Assembly: GCF_040054535.1 (NCBI RefSeq) | Contig: NC_090792.1 | Coordinates: 8,765,991 to 8,829,990 of the forward strand | DNA from: Antennarius striatus | Lineage: Eukaryota > Chordata > Actinopteri > Lophiiformes > Antennariidae | Direction: 5' to 3' | DNA: 64,000 nucleotides | Shown: positions 1-11,695 of the stretch, in pieces | Numbering within the stretch: the stretch's first letter is position 1 | Layout of the letters: each line of letters begins with the position of its first letter | The notes under the pieces: generated by a model | What the model was told of the DNA's origin: nothing | Databases searched by the model: none | The model's input: the letters and a program-made list of their open reading frames with translations, nothing else | Translations under genes and position numbers: made by a program

Positions 1-489
1 GGATTAGCATCAGTTCCCTCAGACCCCAACACCCAAACCACCTGTTTTAACATGTCTGTGAGCACAGAGGCCAAAAGTGAAAGTAACAAATATATTCAGC
101 TTCAAAGGTTAAAACAAAGATGATTGTTTGGTCTCACAGAGGAAGTTCAAACAGAAAGATGACCTTTACACTCTGCTTGTAGGGTTAAAATAGATGTCTC
201 TTCTTTTGTGTGTGTGTCTCAGAAACCTTTCGCCATAGGCCATGAGGTCATTCGCACATGATCGGCGGTAGGAGATGGATGGATGGTAGACCTCCATATT
301 TTGTGGCCGGTGTTTGTCACGTGAAGTCACAGAGATATCTTTATCTTTGTGGGAAGTTTTATCGGAATTACTGGCTGTGTGAGAGCTGCCCTCGTGAGGG
401 GAGGGGGGAGGGGGACTCTCTCCAGCGCTTGCTGCGATTGGTCCAACCCATAACACGCGATCAGTTTCAGACCGATGGGGGCGTGTCCG

Positions 490-535
<46 letters not shown>

Positions 536-2059
536 CGGATTTCTCCTTGGCTGCAGCAGAGAGGTTACTTTGGGTCAAGAGGCATGCTTGAAATAGAGGT
601 CATTGTTAAACGCTGACGTGCACATGGTTCCATGTGGCGTTTCAGATGCAAGTGGAGCGATCCGGTTGAGATGAGGTTCTCTTCATCCGTCTTGACTGCT
701 GGAAGAGTTTAACAGGAACATATTTTCATAGACAAGAGACATTTTGGGAAATTTGTTGCTTATTCTTTTGAATAAGTCAAGTCAGTTTTTTTTTTTGTAT
801 TTGTAATTTATAAATGTGACTTTCTGACAAATATGACGGATAAATAATGTTTGGCTTGTGTTCAATCAGTTGTGCCAGCGAGCGACACAACGTGAGCCCC
901 GTTTAAAGATAAAACAGCTCTCATTTACTCATTTAATCAGACATTAGTAGCAACCAGGAAGCTCTTCCACCCTTACTTCCCGTGTGACACAAAAAGAAGC
1001 GCGTTTTTTTTTTTTTGTTCCTGGCATTTGACAACATTATGGGAAAGTATGAAATAACATGACAATACCATTTTAACTTCTGATCCATTTTTTTTTAGCT
1101 ATTTCTTTTGTTGTCAGTGCTCTTTTACTCTCAGCTCCTAAAGATGCTTACAGGTGCAGCTGAAGTCTTTTTCTGTATTCATTCCATCCATTTCTGTGCA
1201 CATTTCCAGAGAATTAAGGGATGTGGATGAAACAAGGGATGTGGATGAAACATTTGCACTTAATGTTTGTTGGAATTTACCTGTGATGGGTAGTATAAGA
1301 AATTCACTCAACAGAGCATCTTGTCCCAAGGTACAAATTTTCTGCGGTCATTTGATTGTTTGCTTCTAAAGATAAGTTTTCACACATTTCTGAGGCCAAA
1401 GGTCACCTCTGAAAACTTATTTCAATCAGAAAAAAGTCTGAAACGCAAAGATATTTGGTCCATTAGCACAGAAGCAATAGTATTCTGTTTATCTAAATAT
1501 TTCTCCAGTATAAACTTTGTTGGGTTGCGTCAAAGCCAACAAGAAATATGTGGTTTCCTCTGGGTACAAAAAAAATCTTGTAATGTTTCCCTTCATTGCC
1601 CTGCCTGAGTCAAACTAAGTTTTAACTGGACTGATGCCAGTTTAAACATGTTTTTAATGTGGCACCAGTGTTGAGGTCAACTGGAGGGTAAACCGAGCTG
1701 AGAAAGAGGCCTTTGAGACGGAGTGGGGGGGGTGGTAGCGAGGTGGGCCTACCCACATCCTCACACTCTGCCCACACCAAGCCCTTTCTCCACGAGGCGA
1801 CCCAAACAAGGCAGGATTAGGGGGATTATTGGCAAAGCCAGATGACTGAGTAGAAAAAAAAGAAACCTGCAAGAGTGGAAAATGAAAAGAGATGAAGCAA
1901 CAGAGGCAGTTCCCGGAATCACTACAGAGTCGTCAGCGGTGGGAACCGGGCCCGGGTACGCGTTCAGTCTCCAGCCAAACAGTGCAACTCAAATCAGACA
2001 CGCATCTCCAGGAAAAAACTGTTCATGAAAACATTTCGGGTTTTGTTTTTTTTTTAAAA
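1..2059. other. mfsd2a upstream intron or 5' region, no coding exon seen
   Basis: I find no piece encoding the N-terminal part of Mfsd2a here. The exon expected before the one at 2280 should end in the first two bases of a Trp codon before a donor site, and I see none, so it probably lies left of the window. The stretch 250-490 is more GC-rich. It holds an inverted CCAAT box (ATTGG, near 438), a GC-box-like run (near 478) and a CACGTG E-box (near 319). It could be an internal promoter, but nothing proves it. Poly-T runs occur near 787, 1005 and 2045. Confidence 0.4.
493..534. repeat. (TG)n microsatellite
   Basis: About 21 uninterrupted TG units directly follow the GC-rich stretch. Confidence 0.95.
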
Positions 2060-2230
2060 TACAGTATTTTCTGCACTATAAGGCGCACCTAAAAGCCTTT
2101 AATTTTCTCAAAAACCAACAGTGCGCCTTATAATCCAGTGCACCGTATACATGAAAAAAGTTATAAAATAGGCCATTCATTGAAGGTACGCCTTATAATC
2201 CAGTGGCCTTATAGTGGGGAAAATGCTGTA
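2060..2230. mobile_element. 171-bp TA-flanked MITE in an mfsd2a intron
   Basis: The two ends are inverted repeats of about 25 bp: the left end starts TACAGTATTTTCTGCACTAT, and the right end, read in reverse complement, starts TACAGCATTTTCCCCACTAT. Both ends begin at a TA dinucleotide, as expected for Tc1/mariner/pogo-type insertions. The interior carries direct and inverted copies of a GCGCCTTATAATCCAGTG unit. No coding capacity. This GCGCCTTATA repeat is a familiar high-copy element of fish genomes; the superfamily assignment is inference from the TA target site. It ends 49 bp before the exon at 2280. Confidence 0.75.
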
Positions 2231-2279
2231 CTTCCTCACCAAACTGCCTCCTGACAATCTTTCACCCGTGTCTTCCCAG

Positions 2280-5200
2280 GATCCTTTTCTCCACTCCCTT
2301 TGCCGTGCTGACTTACATCCTGATCTGGTACGTCCCTGCTTTTGAACAAGGGAAGGTCTTCTGGTACCTGATCTTTTACTGCCTCTTCCAGAGCATGCAG
2401 ACGGTCAGTATTCCACATTGATGGCCTTCAGGAGGAGACTCATTCCAGTCCCTGTACAGTTAGACCAGACTGACTTTGTGCTTGGGTTCGTCTGCAGTGC
2501 TTCCATGTACCGTATTCAGCGCTCACCATGTTCATCAGCAGAGACCAGAAGGAGAGAGACTCAGCCACTGCTTATCGTACGTCAGCGCTACGGTTTGAGT
2601 GAATGCTTGTGTGCTCGTGTTTGCCTTTCACGGGCTGACGCTTCGTCTCTGTGTCGCTCCCAGGAATGTCGGTAGAGGTGCTGGGGACTGTTCTCGGCAC
2701 TGCCATTCCGGGCCAGATCGTCGGAGGCGCCCATGAGTGTCGAACTGAGCCAGGGGTCAACGGCACCGGAATCTCCACGATGACCAACGGCTCCATAGTC
2801 ATGCTGGATGACACGGTGAGATGTTCGTTTTTTACTATTTTACTATTCTTTGTATGAGATGTTAAGTGTGAACGTTTTGATGTAGTGTTCAGACAATTGT
2901 CCAAACCTGCGTTGTCTCGTCTGCTTTCAGAAACGAGCTTACTTGATCGCTTCAGGGGTCATCGGTATCATCTACGTCTTGTGTGCCGCAATCCTGTTTT
3001 TGGGTGTGAAGGAGCAAAAAGGTAGGAATCTCTGAATTAGCTGGAGTAGCTCTCATTTGCGCAAAAGCGAAGCAGAAAGACGGGGGAAAGATACGGTAAA
3101 GATACCATAGTAAAGCCAGACTCATGAATCTGATGAGGCATGATAAGGAAAAAGACTTCAACTTCAAAAATTCCTTAATCCATGCCGATTTTTGACTTTT
3201 AAAGAGCATCATGTCATAAAGTCAGTGCTGTTGATGACCATCAGACGGTACCTGATGTCATTCTGATACTTAAAGACTGAAACTAACAAAAAAGAACCTT
3301 TAAAGACTATATGATTATCAGAAAAGTCCATGCTTTGCTATTATTTATTAAAAAAGGTATTTACATCTTATGGTGTAAAAATTTCATCTACAGTCAGATT
3401 CTAAAGTTAAGATTTTTACAGACATTAACAAATGTATCTCTACAGGCTTTTCCCTTCCATTTCACACATGCAGGGACTCGAAGAATTTCCTTTTGTTTCT
3501 TATACAGTTTTATACAATCCGAACTTCACAAAGTCACAAATTTTGTAATCATACAATTATCACTATACAGGTAGTGTTCAAGATACGAACATCTGACTTA
3601 CGAACATTCGTAGTTACAAACAGGCGCGCACATGTATGTCCAACCACTGTGGCTCCCCTTTCTGCTGCGACCCATGCCGAGCAGCGTGGTCGCAGTATAG
3701 AATAAGATTTCCTGTCATGTCAAAATAGCTCAGATTGCTCAAGTAACAGTTTGCTCTTCATGTGGCCTTTTCTTCTTTCCTGTTGGTGAGTCGTCAGCAG
3801 GATTTTGTGCTTCTTTTATCCACATCTCTGTGAACGTCCGAGCAGGAAATGAGCCCACAGTGTATTTATGTGTACGGGGACGTTCACGAAATTTGAGACT
3901 GTTGACAATTGAAAGTTGAAAGTTAGAGCCAGCTATGTAGACTATACCTGTAAGAAAACTCTGTCACAATCCGCCTGTTTTTCTTTCTTTTCTTTTTTAA
4001 TTTATTTATTATTGACAGAGTTGCCCCCCTGTAGGAATTAAATGATGTAGGAACCAATGTTGTCTGGGATAGGTTTCTGCCTGGAAGTATTAAACGCTGA
4101 ACTTTGAATGTTTTGAACACAACTACTCGTTCCCACGACTCTGTGTCGACTCATCTCTGTCGTCTGTTGTTCTTCTTTGTGTTTGACTACAGACAGGAAG
4201 AAATCCCAGAGCCTCACCTTCTTTCAGGGACTGTGTATGGTCATGAGTTACCGACCCTACGTCAAGCTGGTCATAGGCTTCCTCTTCACCTCACTGGCCT
4301 TCATGGTAATACTGTGTGTCCTCTTCAATGGATGCTTATTTTAAATTTTTGCTCAGTTGTCAAGGTCATGGTTAAAAGAGTTTGGGAAACAGCTTGACAC
4401 ACAGCTAGCCTGTGGAGTTTATATCCTAGAACAGGGGCGTCAAACTCGTTTTTACCGAGGGCCACATCAGCATAATAGCTGTCCTCAAAGGTGCAGATGT
4501 AACTTATAAATGTAACTAAATGTAACTCAGTGTAATATAAAATTAATGCCACTACTCCTTAATGTTACATAACACTGGATTAATACTTATTCAAGTTACA
4601 AACATTACAGTTGCACAGAAAAAAAATGTTTGCTTGATGCTCTGTTATAACATAAATCATTTTTATTTGTCAGGTTATCAAGGATCAAACTATCCAAGTA
4701 AATAAATCAAAATAACATCAAACCCAAGTTGGAACATTAACTTTGTTCAGAACGTTTTTGTCAAAGTTAAAAATGAGCTTAATTATTTTATTGTGGGAAA
4801 TGTAGTTAATTCAAAGCACACTTTTGACCTATTTATTTTTAGACTTTCTGACCTTTTATGCTCTCGCGGGCCACGTAAAACAATGTGGCGGGCCACATTT
4901 GGCCCCCGGGCCTTGAATTTGACACTTGGCCTCGAATGTTAACCGTCTGTGTTTGTACTTTTCCTATGAACAACTCTTCGTTTATCTTTTGCAGCTACTG
5001 GAGGGAAACTTTGCCCTTTTCATCACGCATGCTCTGGGCCATAGGGAAGACTTCCAGAATATCCTCTTGGTGATCATGGTGAGTGTTTTTAAGGCCACTG
5101 AGCGACAGGAATCAGGGTGAGATCAGTGCTGTCTGTAGCTGCATGGACTAGGGTTCCAGTGTTGGTGGAGGTTTTTAGCATGAGGGGACTCCTTTAAAGA

Positions 5201-5756
5201 CAGATTCCCACGGTGAGATGAGGTGTCAGTGGAGTCCCAGGGACTTGGTCGTCCTCACAGTTCTTCACTGCCACCATTTTCTGTGCCCTCCCCTCCATCA
5301 TCCACGTGCTGCTTTCTGCTTTCGTGTTTGTCCCTCTGATAAGGAGTGGAAACTTTTCTGGGCACCGTGGACAATAACCGGAGTGGAAATATTTCCCGCT
5401 GCATTAACCCACAGTCGATGCTCACGTTGTTTCCCAGGCTGTCAGGTTGGCAGGATTGTTCCTGTGTGGTCATTTAGCAGTTGTTGACCGAGTCCGGCCA
5501 AGAGGTGAAAGGTCGTCTGCCCTCTACAGAGTGAAGTCAAGACCCCACAGGGCATATTGTGTTCAGATTCTTTCCAGTTCACACATCCTCAAAAGTTGAA
5601 TTAAGCCTCACTAGAAGCTTTTCAATTCTTTTGATTCATGTTAATCTGAACTAAAGAATCTCCAGGTTTATTATGGTTCAGCTAAAACTTTAGTTATAAT
5701 AAGATACTGCATCATCTTCTAAAAATAAAGTTAGCTTTTTTGAATATGACTTTTTG

Positions 5757-5791
<35 letters not shown>

Positions 5792-7453
5792 ATGGATTTA
5801 ATTTTTATTATGAAAATGATTTATAAAAATTAAAATTATTTTAAATTTAAAATTTTGTGTGCCTTGTTTTCCAGACATATTTCCTACGTTTTGAATGTGG
5901 CATCTGATAAATAAATAGTTTAAAGCAAACACACCTCAAGATGATCTTCACATACTCAAGCCAAACAAAAAAGTTGAATTTAGTTTCATTTTATTGAGAG
6001 AATCCAGATGAATCAGAGGTCTGACTGAATGATTAATAATCAAACGTCCCTTTTTCCAGATTGATAGTGGTAGTTAATGAAACCACAGTACTGATAGTTA
6101 AATGTCACACCACTTGCAGCTGTCTGGGACTCTATCCATTCCGGGTTGGCAGTGGTTCCTGACGCGGTTTGGGAAGAAGACGGCGGTTTACTGCGGCCAT
6201 ACTGTAAGTAAAACAAAGGCTGTTGTTAGAATGAATGTTATTGAAAATCCTCACATCCTCCTCCTCCTCTCTCCCTCTATAGTGGGCAATACCCTTCGTA
6301 ATCCTGATCGTCTCCATCAAGAGCAATCTGATCATCTCCTACCTGGTGTCGGTGGCTGCGGGTGTGAGCGTAGCAGCGGCGTTCCTCCTCCCCTGGTGAG
6401 CAGAGCTCTAACACAGATCCTGGACCAGTTGTTACAGGAGGATGTTTGTTCTAATGTTGTGCTGGTGCCTCCAGGTCAATGCTTCCTGATGTGGTGGATG
6501 ACTTCAAGGTTAAGTACCCTGACATCCACGGACATGAAGCCCTCTTCTACTCCTACTATGTGTTCTTCATCAAGTTTGCCTCTGGCGTATCTCTGGGTAT
6601 CTCCACACTCAGTTTAAAGTAAGTTATTATCTGGGTTGTTTTTTTTTGTGTCAAGAAGGGGGCAAATTCTTTCTCTATATTTGACCATGAGGAGTTGTGG
6701 GTTCCCAATGAAGCATCTGTGGAGCAAAAAGAGCTTGTGTTGCTCAAGGATGCCTCAATATGTAGACTTGTATAAATTGTCTGTGTAGGTTCTCAGTTAT
6801 CCAGGTCATGGTTATCCAAAGCTGTTTAAGTCAATCCACTGGACGTTGGATTGACTTCATCCAGCTTTGGATACTTGTATAAATTATCATGAATATAACA
6901 AATAATAAATTATTCTCATGTGTTTATACTTTAAACCTTTGTCAGCACTCAGTTTATATAATGCATATAGTCCATAATCAAATTATTTCCAGAGCACAAA
7001 TGAAGATGTACCTTTTAATGTTTTGGAATTTAGTTCAGATAGTTGTTTTTTTTGCAGGTTTGCAGGCTATAAGACCGGGGCCTGTTTCCAGCCGGAGACG
7101 GTCAGCTCCACCCTGAAGGTGCTGGTGTCTCCCGTTCCTGTGGTTCTCATTGCTGTGGGCCTGTTGATACTGAGATCTTACCCTATCGATGAGCAAAGGA
7201 GGCAGAAAAACCGAAAAGCCCTGCAAGAAATCCAGTAAGTGAACGTGCGCATGCATTGAACACACAACATCCCATAATTTCAGTGAATGAATTGAATAGT
7301 TGAATTTAGTTCCGCTCTGTATTCGTGCGCTAAATTTAAACTGAACGTTGGGACAGACCAGTCCTTTGTGTGACTCCTGGTGTCTCATCTTTCAACAGTG
7401 ACTCAGAGGAAGATTCTGACTTTTACTCGTCAGCCAATGGGAGCATCATGTAG
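2280..7453 (+). CDS. mfsd2a: Sodium-dependent lysophosphatidylcholine symporter 1 (MFSD2A), C-terminal three quarters
   Basis: Coding exons: 2280-2403, 2498-2576, 2664-2815, 2931-3021, 4193-4305, 4995-5078, 6120-6203, 6283-6395, 6475-6618, 7058-7234, 7399-7453. All have AG/GT borders, and phases agree throughout, giving 404 complete codons before TAG. The protein is a major facilitator of the plasma membrane that imports lysophosphatidylcholine carrying DHA, mainly at the blood-brain barrier. Conserved stretches include CFHVPYSALTMFIS, MSVEVLGTVLGTAI, WQWFLTRFGKKTAVY, AAGVSVAAAFLLPW and YVFFIKFASGVSLG; the Lys in the last corresponds to the lipid-headgroup lysine. The large extracellular loop (exon 2664-2815) has two N-glycosylation sequons (NGT, NGS). 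Its Cys in HEC and the later Cys in TGACFQPET match the conserved disulfide pair. The C-terminus ends in acidic and serine-rich DSEEDSDFYSS. Roughly the first 125 residues are missing because they lie outside the window. Fish have two mfsd2a copies (aa/ab); I cannot tell which this is. Confidence 0.93.
4432..4928. mobile_element. Non-autonomous hAT-like element (~497 bp) in an mfsd2a intron
   Basis: The terminal inverted repeats are CAGGGGCGTCAAACTC at the left and CAAGTGTCAAATTC (reverse complement) at the right. They are flanked by imperfect 8-bp duplications, TCCTAGAA (4424-4431) and GCCTCGAA (4929-4936), matching at 6 of 8. Both subterminal parts carry GGGCCACAT/GGCCCGGG-type motifs; the interior is AT-rich without an ORF. 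An 8-bp target duplication and CAGGGG-type ends are typical of hAT elements. Confidence 0.75.
5758..5791. repeat. (ATT)n microsatellite
   Basis: About eleven TTA/ATT units in the intron between mfsd2a exons 4995-5078 and 6120-6203. Confidence 0.9.
6783..6880. repeat. Short interspersed repeat fragment
   Basis: The stretch has TTATCCAGGTCATGGTTATC followed by an AAGTCAATCCACTGGA segment and its inverted partner. A related sequence (ATCCAGGATGTGGTTATCTAA then AGTCCAGTGGATTGATT) occurs at about 51187-51312 in zbtb8os. It looks like a low-copy relative of a common fish repeat; class unknown. Confidence 0.45.
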
Positions 7454-9005
7454 CAGCAGAGGACGAGCCAAACGCCCATCGCTGCTGCTTTATGTGTTTG
7501 CACATGCTGGCAAGGGACATGACCAGCAAATATTTGGAGGAATGACCAAAAAAAAAACACTGACACTGCCTACACACCCACAGGAAACACCAGCTCCCCC
7601 CCAGTGGATCACACAACTTTACTTCACCGCCTCGGCCACCAGAGGGTGACGTAAAGCTGCGAGGTCAACTGTGGCTCCTCATAAATGATTGGAGCGTGAG
7701 CTGTGTCCCAACAACACATCAGTGAAAACATTTTACAGATCTACATGTTACCAGGTTGGGAATAGCCAGATTTTGGGATGGCAGTTTACTTCTGTACAGT
7801 TATGGTTGTTCAAATCAGTTCAGTTTAAAGGTTAAAGGAGAACACATTTTTGTACTCCTCATAAATGTAGGCTAAGACTCCTGCAGCTGTTTTACTCAAC
7901 AAAGATAATTCAGGCTCCCTTTCCAAAGAGGTGTTACTGTATTGTTTACTGAGACACTCCTGTGGCGCCTGCTGGGTCCTTTACCTTGTCCAGTCGTAGT
8001 ACACTCCTCCATTTGTTCTGAGCACATTGTGTGTGTATGTGTGTGTGTGTGTTTCTTGTCTTAACTCTCCTATGCAAACATACTGCAGGATGAATAGCCA
8101 GTTGCAACAGGCTGAAATTAACATCCTGTGTGTTGGAGGGTTGATTTGCTGCTTCAAAGGTCAGACCTTCTCAGCGGAGAGTGACGTCACCTTATGTTTA
8201 CCATGTCTTAAAGCAACTGTGTGACTTTCCATTCTGATGGTGCCCTGAGGGGAATCCAGAGTATTAGCCCTTATTTATAAAGGGCATACCAGCACTATTG
8301 CATTGAGATGGATTCTTGTATCCTATAAATTATTCCCTGAATGCAAAACCTTTTAAGTGTACTTGAATCTCCTGACGGGGAGAAAGCACCTCTCTGATGG
8401 CGTTCTGTGCGCAGACTGAACCACTGCCTTACTGCACATCACTCACATTTAGTTGCATGAGATTTCTTGAACTTGCGACTTGGCACTCCTTCTGGTGCTT
8501 TAGCATTTCAGCTGCCGACATCTCTGAATGTGCTTTAGTTCATCAGCATGTTGCTTCCCGAGGGAAGGAAATAAGTTATATATTTATTTAAACTGTTTAA
8601 GGGATTGTCTTTTTTTTTTTCTATGGATGTCTAATTTATTAATGGTAAATTGCACTTAATAGACATGTGACAGTGATTCTAAAGTCTTGTTGAAAACATT
8701 CAAACATGTACAGCTCTGACTTTTGTCCTTACTTTAGGTGGCTCAATCAAAGGATCTCATCGGCCAATCTATCCAAAAACAAACATAAATCTTTAAAATT
8801 TAATATATTCCTCTCTTGTTTTGATTTTTCTGGCTTTGGCGTTACTCTGTGTGTCACTTCATGCCTTTCCTTGGTCTCATCTGTATGTCGAATATGTAAA
8901 TATGTTTTTCTAAGTTGGACTTTGATGATCAATGTATAAATGAAGAAAGAAATGCAGTGTAAATTTGTAATTGTCCATTTGTGAATAAAGGTTGTCAGGA
9001 CAGAG
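7454..9005 (+). other. mfsd2a: mfsd2a 3' UTR
   Basis: Sequence after the TAG stop with no further coding signal, running to the AATAAA at 8984-8989. It contains a short TG repeat (8029-8051), a CTCF-like motif (7636-7649) and AT-rich blocks near 8580-8640. The length of about 1.5 kb is inferred from the first canonical poly(A) signal. Confidence 0.6.
8984..8989 (+). terminator. mfsd2a: Poly(A) signal AATAAA of mfsd2a
   Basis: First AATAAA after the stop codon, followed by a TTGTCAGGA / TTGTGATG GU-rich stretch. Confidence 0.65.
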
Positions 9006-9845
9006 AAAAACTTGTGATGTCATACACATGCACACACACACACACACCTCTGTAAGACCATAAGGAACGTCAACCACGTTTCAGTAGATGCCTTCATATT
9101 TTTTATGTTTTTACCATAAATGTGTAGCGTACATGTAAGAACAGCATGTGTTTTGTATTACTGGTCTGACAGTTTGTTACAGGTCTATATCAGTGTCAAC
9201 ATATTTTTAATCAATAGCTCTATTTTAGGCCCATATATCAAGTTTGTCCTTCAATCTTTTATGGAAAAATAAGAGCAACAGTAGAAAAGTATCTAGTCAA
9301 AGGTATTTCTCCACCAGGCCTACAACATACCAAACATATCACAGTGAAATTCCACCACATCTCTTTGGCAGCTGCTCCTCTCCTCGACAGGTTCCTTCAA
9401 AGGTTGTCAAGTCGATGTGTGTGAATCTGACACATGAACTATGTCAAAGCACAGTGTTAATAATAGTCCTAATAATTGTCCTCTAGTGTGGTATTATTTG
9501 TATTAGATTTAACTCAAGGATTACCAGACAAATGAGATATATCTATGATTAAATGATGAAGATGCTCTGATTGTTTCTTCTGGAATATAATCTAAATTGA
9601 CAGTCATGTCATTCCCTACTGCGTAATGAATGGGGTGCATTCATATTGGAATCAAAATACTGTATGATGGAACTGAAGTTATGATCATGATCACTTCTGT
9701 TCTTCTGCTATTCAACACTTTTCTCTGGTATTTGTGCATCATGACTTTTTCATTTATTTTTTTATTTTTCGCAGCATTGGTCTATCATTGGATGCTTTGT
9801 GGTTTCCTCACTAACCCACCAAACCCAGCCAACTCTCTAACTCTG

Positions 9846-9859
9846 CCACCAGAGGGCGC
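9846..9859 (+). promoter_or_regulatory. CTCF-like motif
   Basis: CCACCAGAGGGCGC is a near-perfect match to the vertebrate CTCF core (CCASYAGRKGGC) between mfsd2a and the zp gene. Similar cores occur at 7636-7649 (CCACCAGAGGGTGA), 15237-15254 (CACTAGAGGGCAG) and 23249-23261 (CCACAAGGGGGA). Binding is inferred from the motif only. Confidence 0.45.
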
Positions 9860-10056
9860 GCATGTGCTGCTATTTTTAGTTTATGAACCGGTAGAACTTC
9901 AGTTCTGACCTATTTTTAGTTCCCTTCTAACAGTTCTGAATGTTGTAGATCAGATTATTTACCGGAACACTTCCTGTTTGGAACGGATCGATTTATTGAT
10001 ATCTCACTTCTTTTTCTCTAACTAAATTATTGTTTATCGGCTTGATGCTGTAATCA

Positions 10057-10645
10057 TTACATCCCACGAAGCGGTGATGTATTGTGATTGTCAGCGTTTG
10101 TGAGTCTGTCCGTCTGTCCGTCTACCAAATATCTTCACAACCGTTGCAGATAGAAAGATGAAACAACAAGCACATTACTCAGGCGGCAAAGGGGATAAAA
10201 AAAATGAGATGACCTTGACCTTGAGAAAACTAGGTCAAGGTCAAATTTCAACTTTTGCACACTCATGAACCGGATAAGATAGAAGGACGAGAGAAAAGGC
10301 CAGTGTGAGTAAGAAAACTTGGTCTGATCTAGGCTTTGATCTATGGTCTCACTCACACAGATATTTTCTATCCTGAGATATTTTTGCACATATCTCAGGA
10401 ACCAGATAAGATAGAAAGACGAAACAAAAGGTGTTATATTCAGGGAGGCAAGGGGACGGATATTAGATCACAATCTTGACCTTGAAAAACCAGGTCAAGG
10501 TCAAATTTTCACATTTATACCTACTTAGGTACACATCTCTGAAACCTCATGACAAATAGAATGGACCAGTTACATGTTAGATGATGGGTCATTTATTAAA
10601 CGACTCTGACCTATGACAGTAGGTCAGGGTAAAATTTTGAATTCT
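10057..10645 (+). repeat. Interspersed repeat with terminal hairpin and AGGTCAAGGTCA units, copy A
   Basis: It begins TACATCCCACGAAGCGGTGA, followed by TGTATTG and a TGTCCGTCTGTCCGTC run. It then contains imperfect tandem units with AGATAGAAAGACGA, GGCAAAGGGG and the inverted pair GACCTTGACCT ... AGGTCAAGGTC (about 10210-10242, again at about 10474-10502). Copies B (35608-35858, opposite strand) and C (57589-58000) share the same start and order of blocks. No ORF. Transposon class unknown. Confidence 0.75.
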
Positions 10646-11695
10646 CTGACTGCCTTGTTGTTATTGCTGTTGTTGTTAGTTGGGATAGGCGACAGAAACC
10701 TCTTTTGTTGTGTACTTTTAATATAAGTACAGTCTGAACCATCAGACATCCTGAACAGGAGAACGTTGTGGGTCTGATGTTTGATTTAACATTTAATACA
10801 ATGAAGAAATGTAATGTGGGTTATGGGATGAGAAAGTCTGGTTGAGTGTATTTGTTCAGCTTTTTCATTGATATTTGAATAACTGGTTGCTTTTTATTCG
10901 CTGTAGTATTAACCGGTTGTTCGTAAGGTCTCTGAAGTACGGATTGATCTCCAGGTTTATCTGTAATGGACTGGATGAAAACTTCCACACATCCAAACCT
11001 GGCTGAATAGTCTCTGGGATTAGAGTTACAGTTACATCCTGAACATCAGAACCAACACCATTATTTAGAGACATATGACATCAACGTGTTTACAAATGTA
11101 AAGAAGAACACACTGATTAAAAAGTAAACTGAAGAGTTTATCTGAAGAGTTTTCAAACGAAGTTTCTCAAACTTTAAATTTTCTCTGACCTCACTTTAGT
11201 TTTGATGTAAAAATTCACAGTAAATAAAAACTATTTCAGAAGCATGAAGTAGGCTGTGTTCTCTACACTGACAATAGTTTCTAACTGAACCCACATAATG
11301 TCCACGAATTGAACAAAACTTTACTTTTTTTTTAAATAATTCTGTATTCTGTAATAATTGATGAGAAATTATCAATGATTTGATTGGAGATGTATTCTAT
11401 AAAAAGGCGGTCCTGCATAAATTCCAGTGTGGTGGAACTTAAATAAAGATAATTTCCAGCAACATTCTATATCTAATCAATAACGTGACCAGATTTAACT
11501 CTAATAAAACTGAAACTGTTCCTCTTTAAATCAGTTTCAAATCCGTGATTTAAGGAAGGAAACGTGCCGATGGTGTTCCACTGAGACCTTTCCACACGCT
11601 GACTCTTTATCCACGCAGTGATTGCCTCCAGCTGTGACCGAGCTGTGGTTACACGCAGAGTGGAATCAGAGGTAGAAGGACAGCAATCTGCTGCG

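Larger units (their letters stand above)
9006..11617. other. Intergenic region between mfsd2a and the zp gene
   Basis: No exon is seen. It holds a short CA repeat (9031-9048), a strong CTCF-like motif (9846-9859) and the large interspersed repeat copy at 10057-10645. A TATA-like CTATAAAAAGG lies at 11398-11408 and an E-box CAGCTG at 11629-11634, before the zp start codon. These could be promoter elements of the zp gene, since oocyte zona genes commonly depend on E-boxes, but the TATA is about 290 bp from the ATG, so the link is weak. Confidence 0.4.

Noticed and set aside
1-2236. N-terminal exons of mfsd2a
   Set aside because: I searched for the exon coding the end of helix 3 and its Trp split codon and did not find it; assumed to lie left of the window.
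11398-11408. TATA box of the zp gene
   Set aside because: CTATAAAAAGG is a good TATA sequence but lies about 290 bp before the ATG, while zona genes usually have very short leaders; kept only as a remark.
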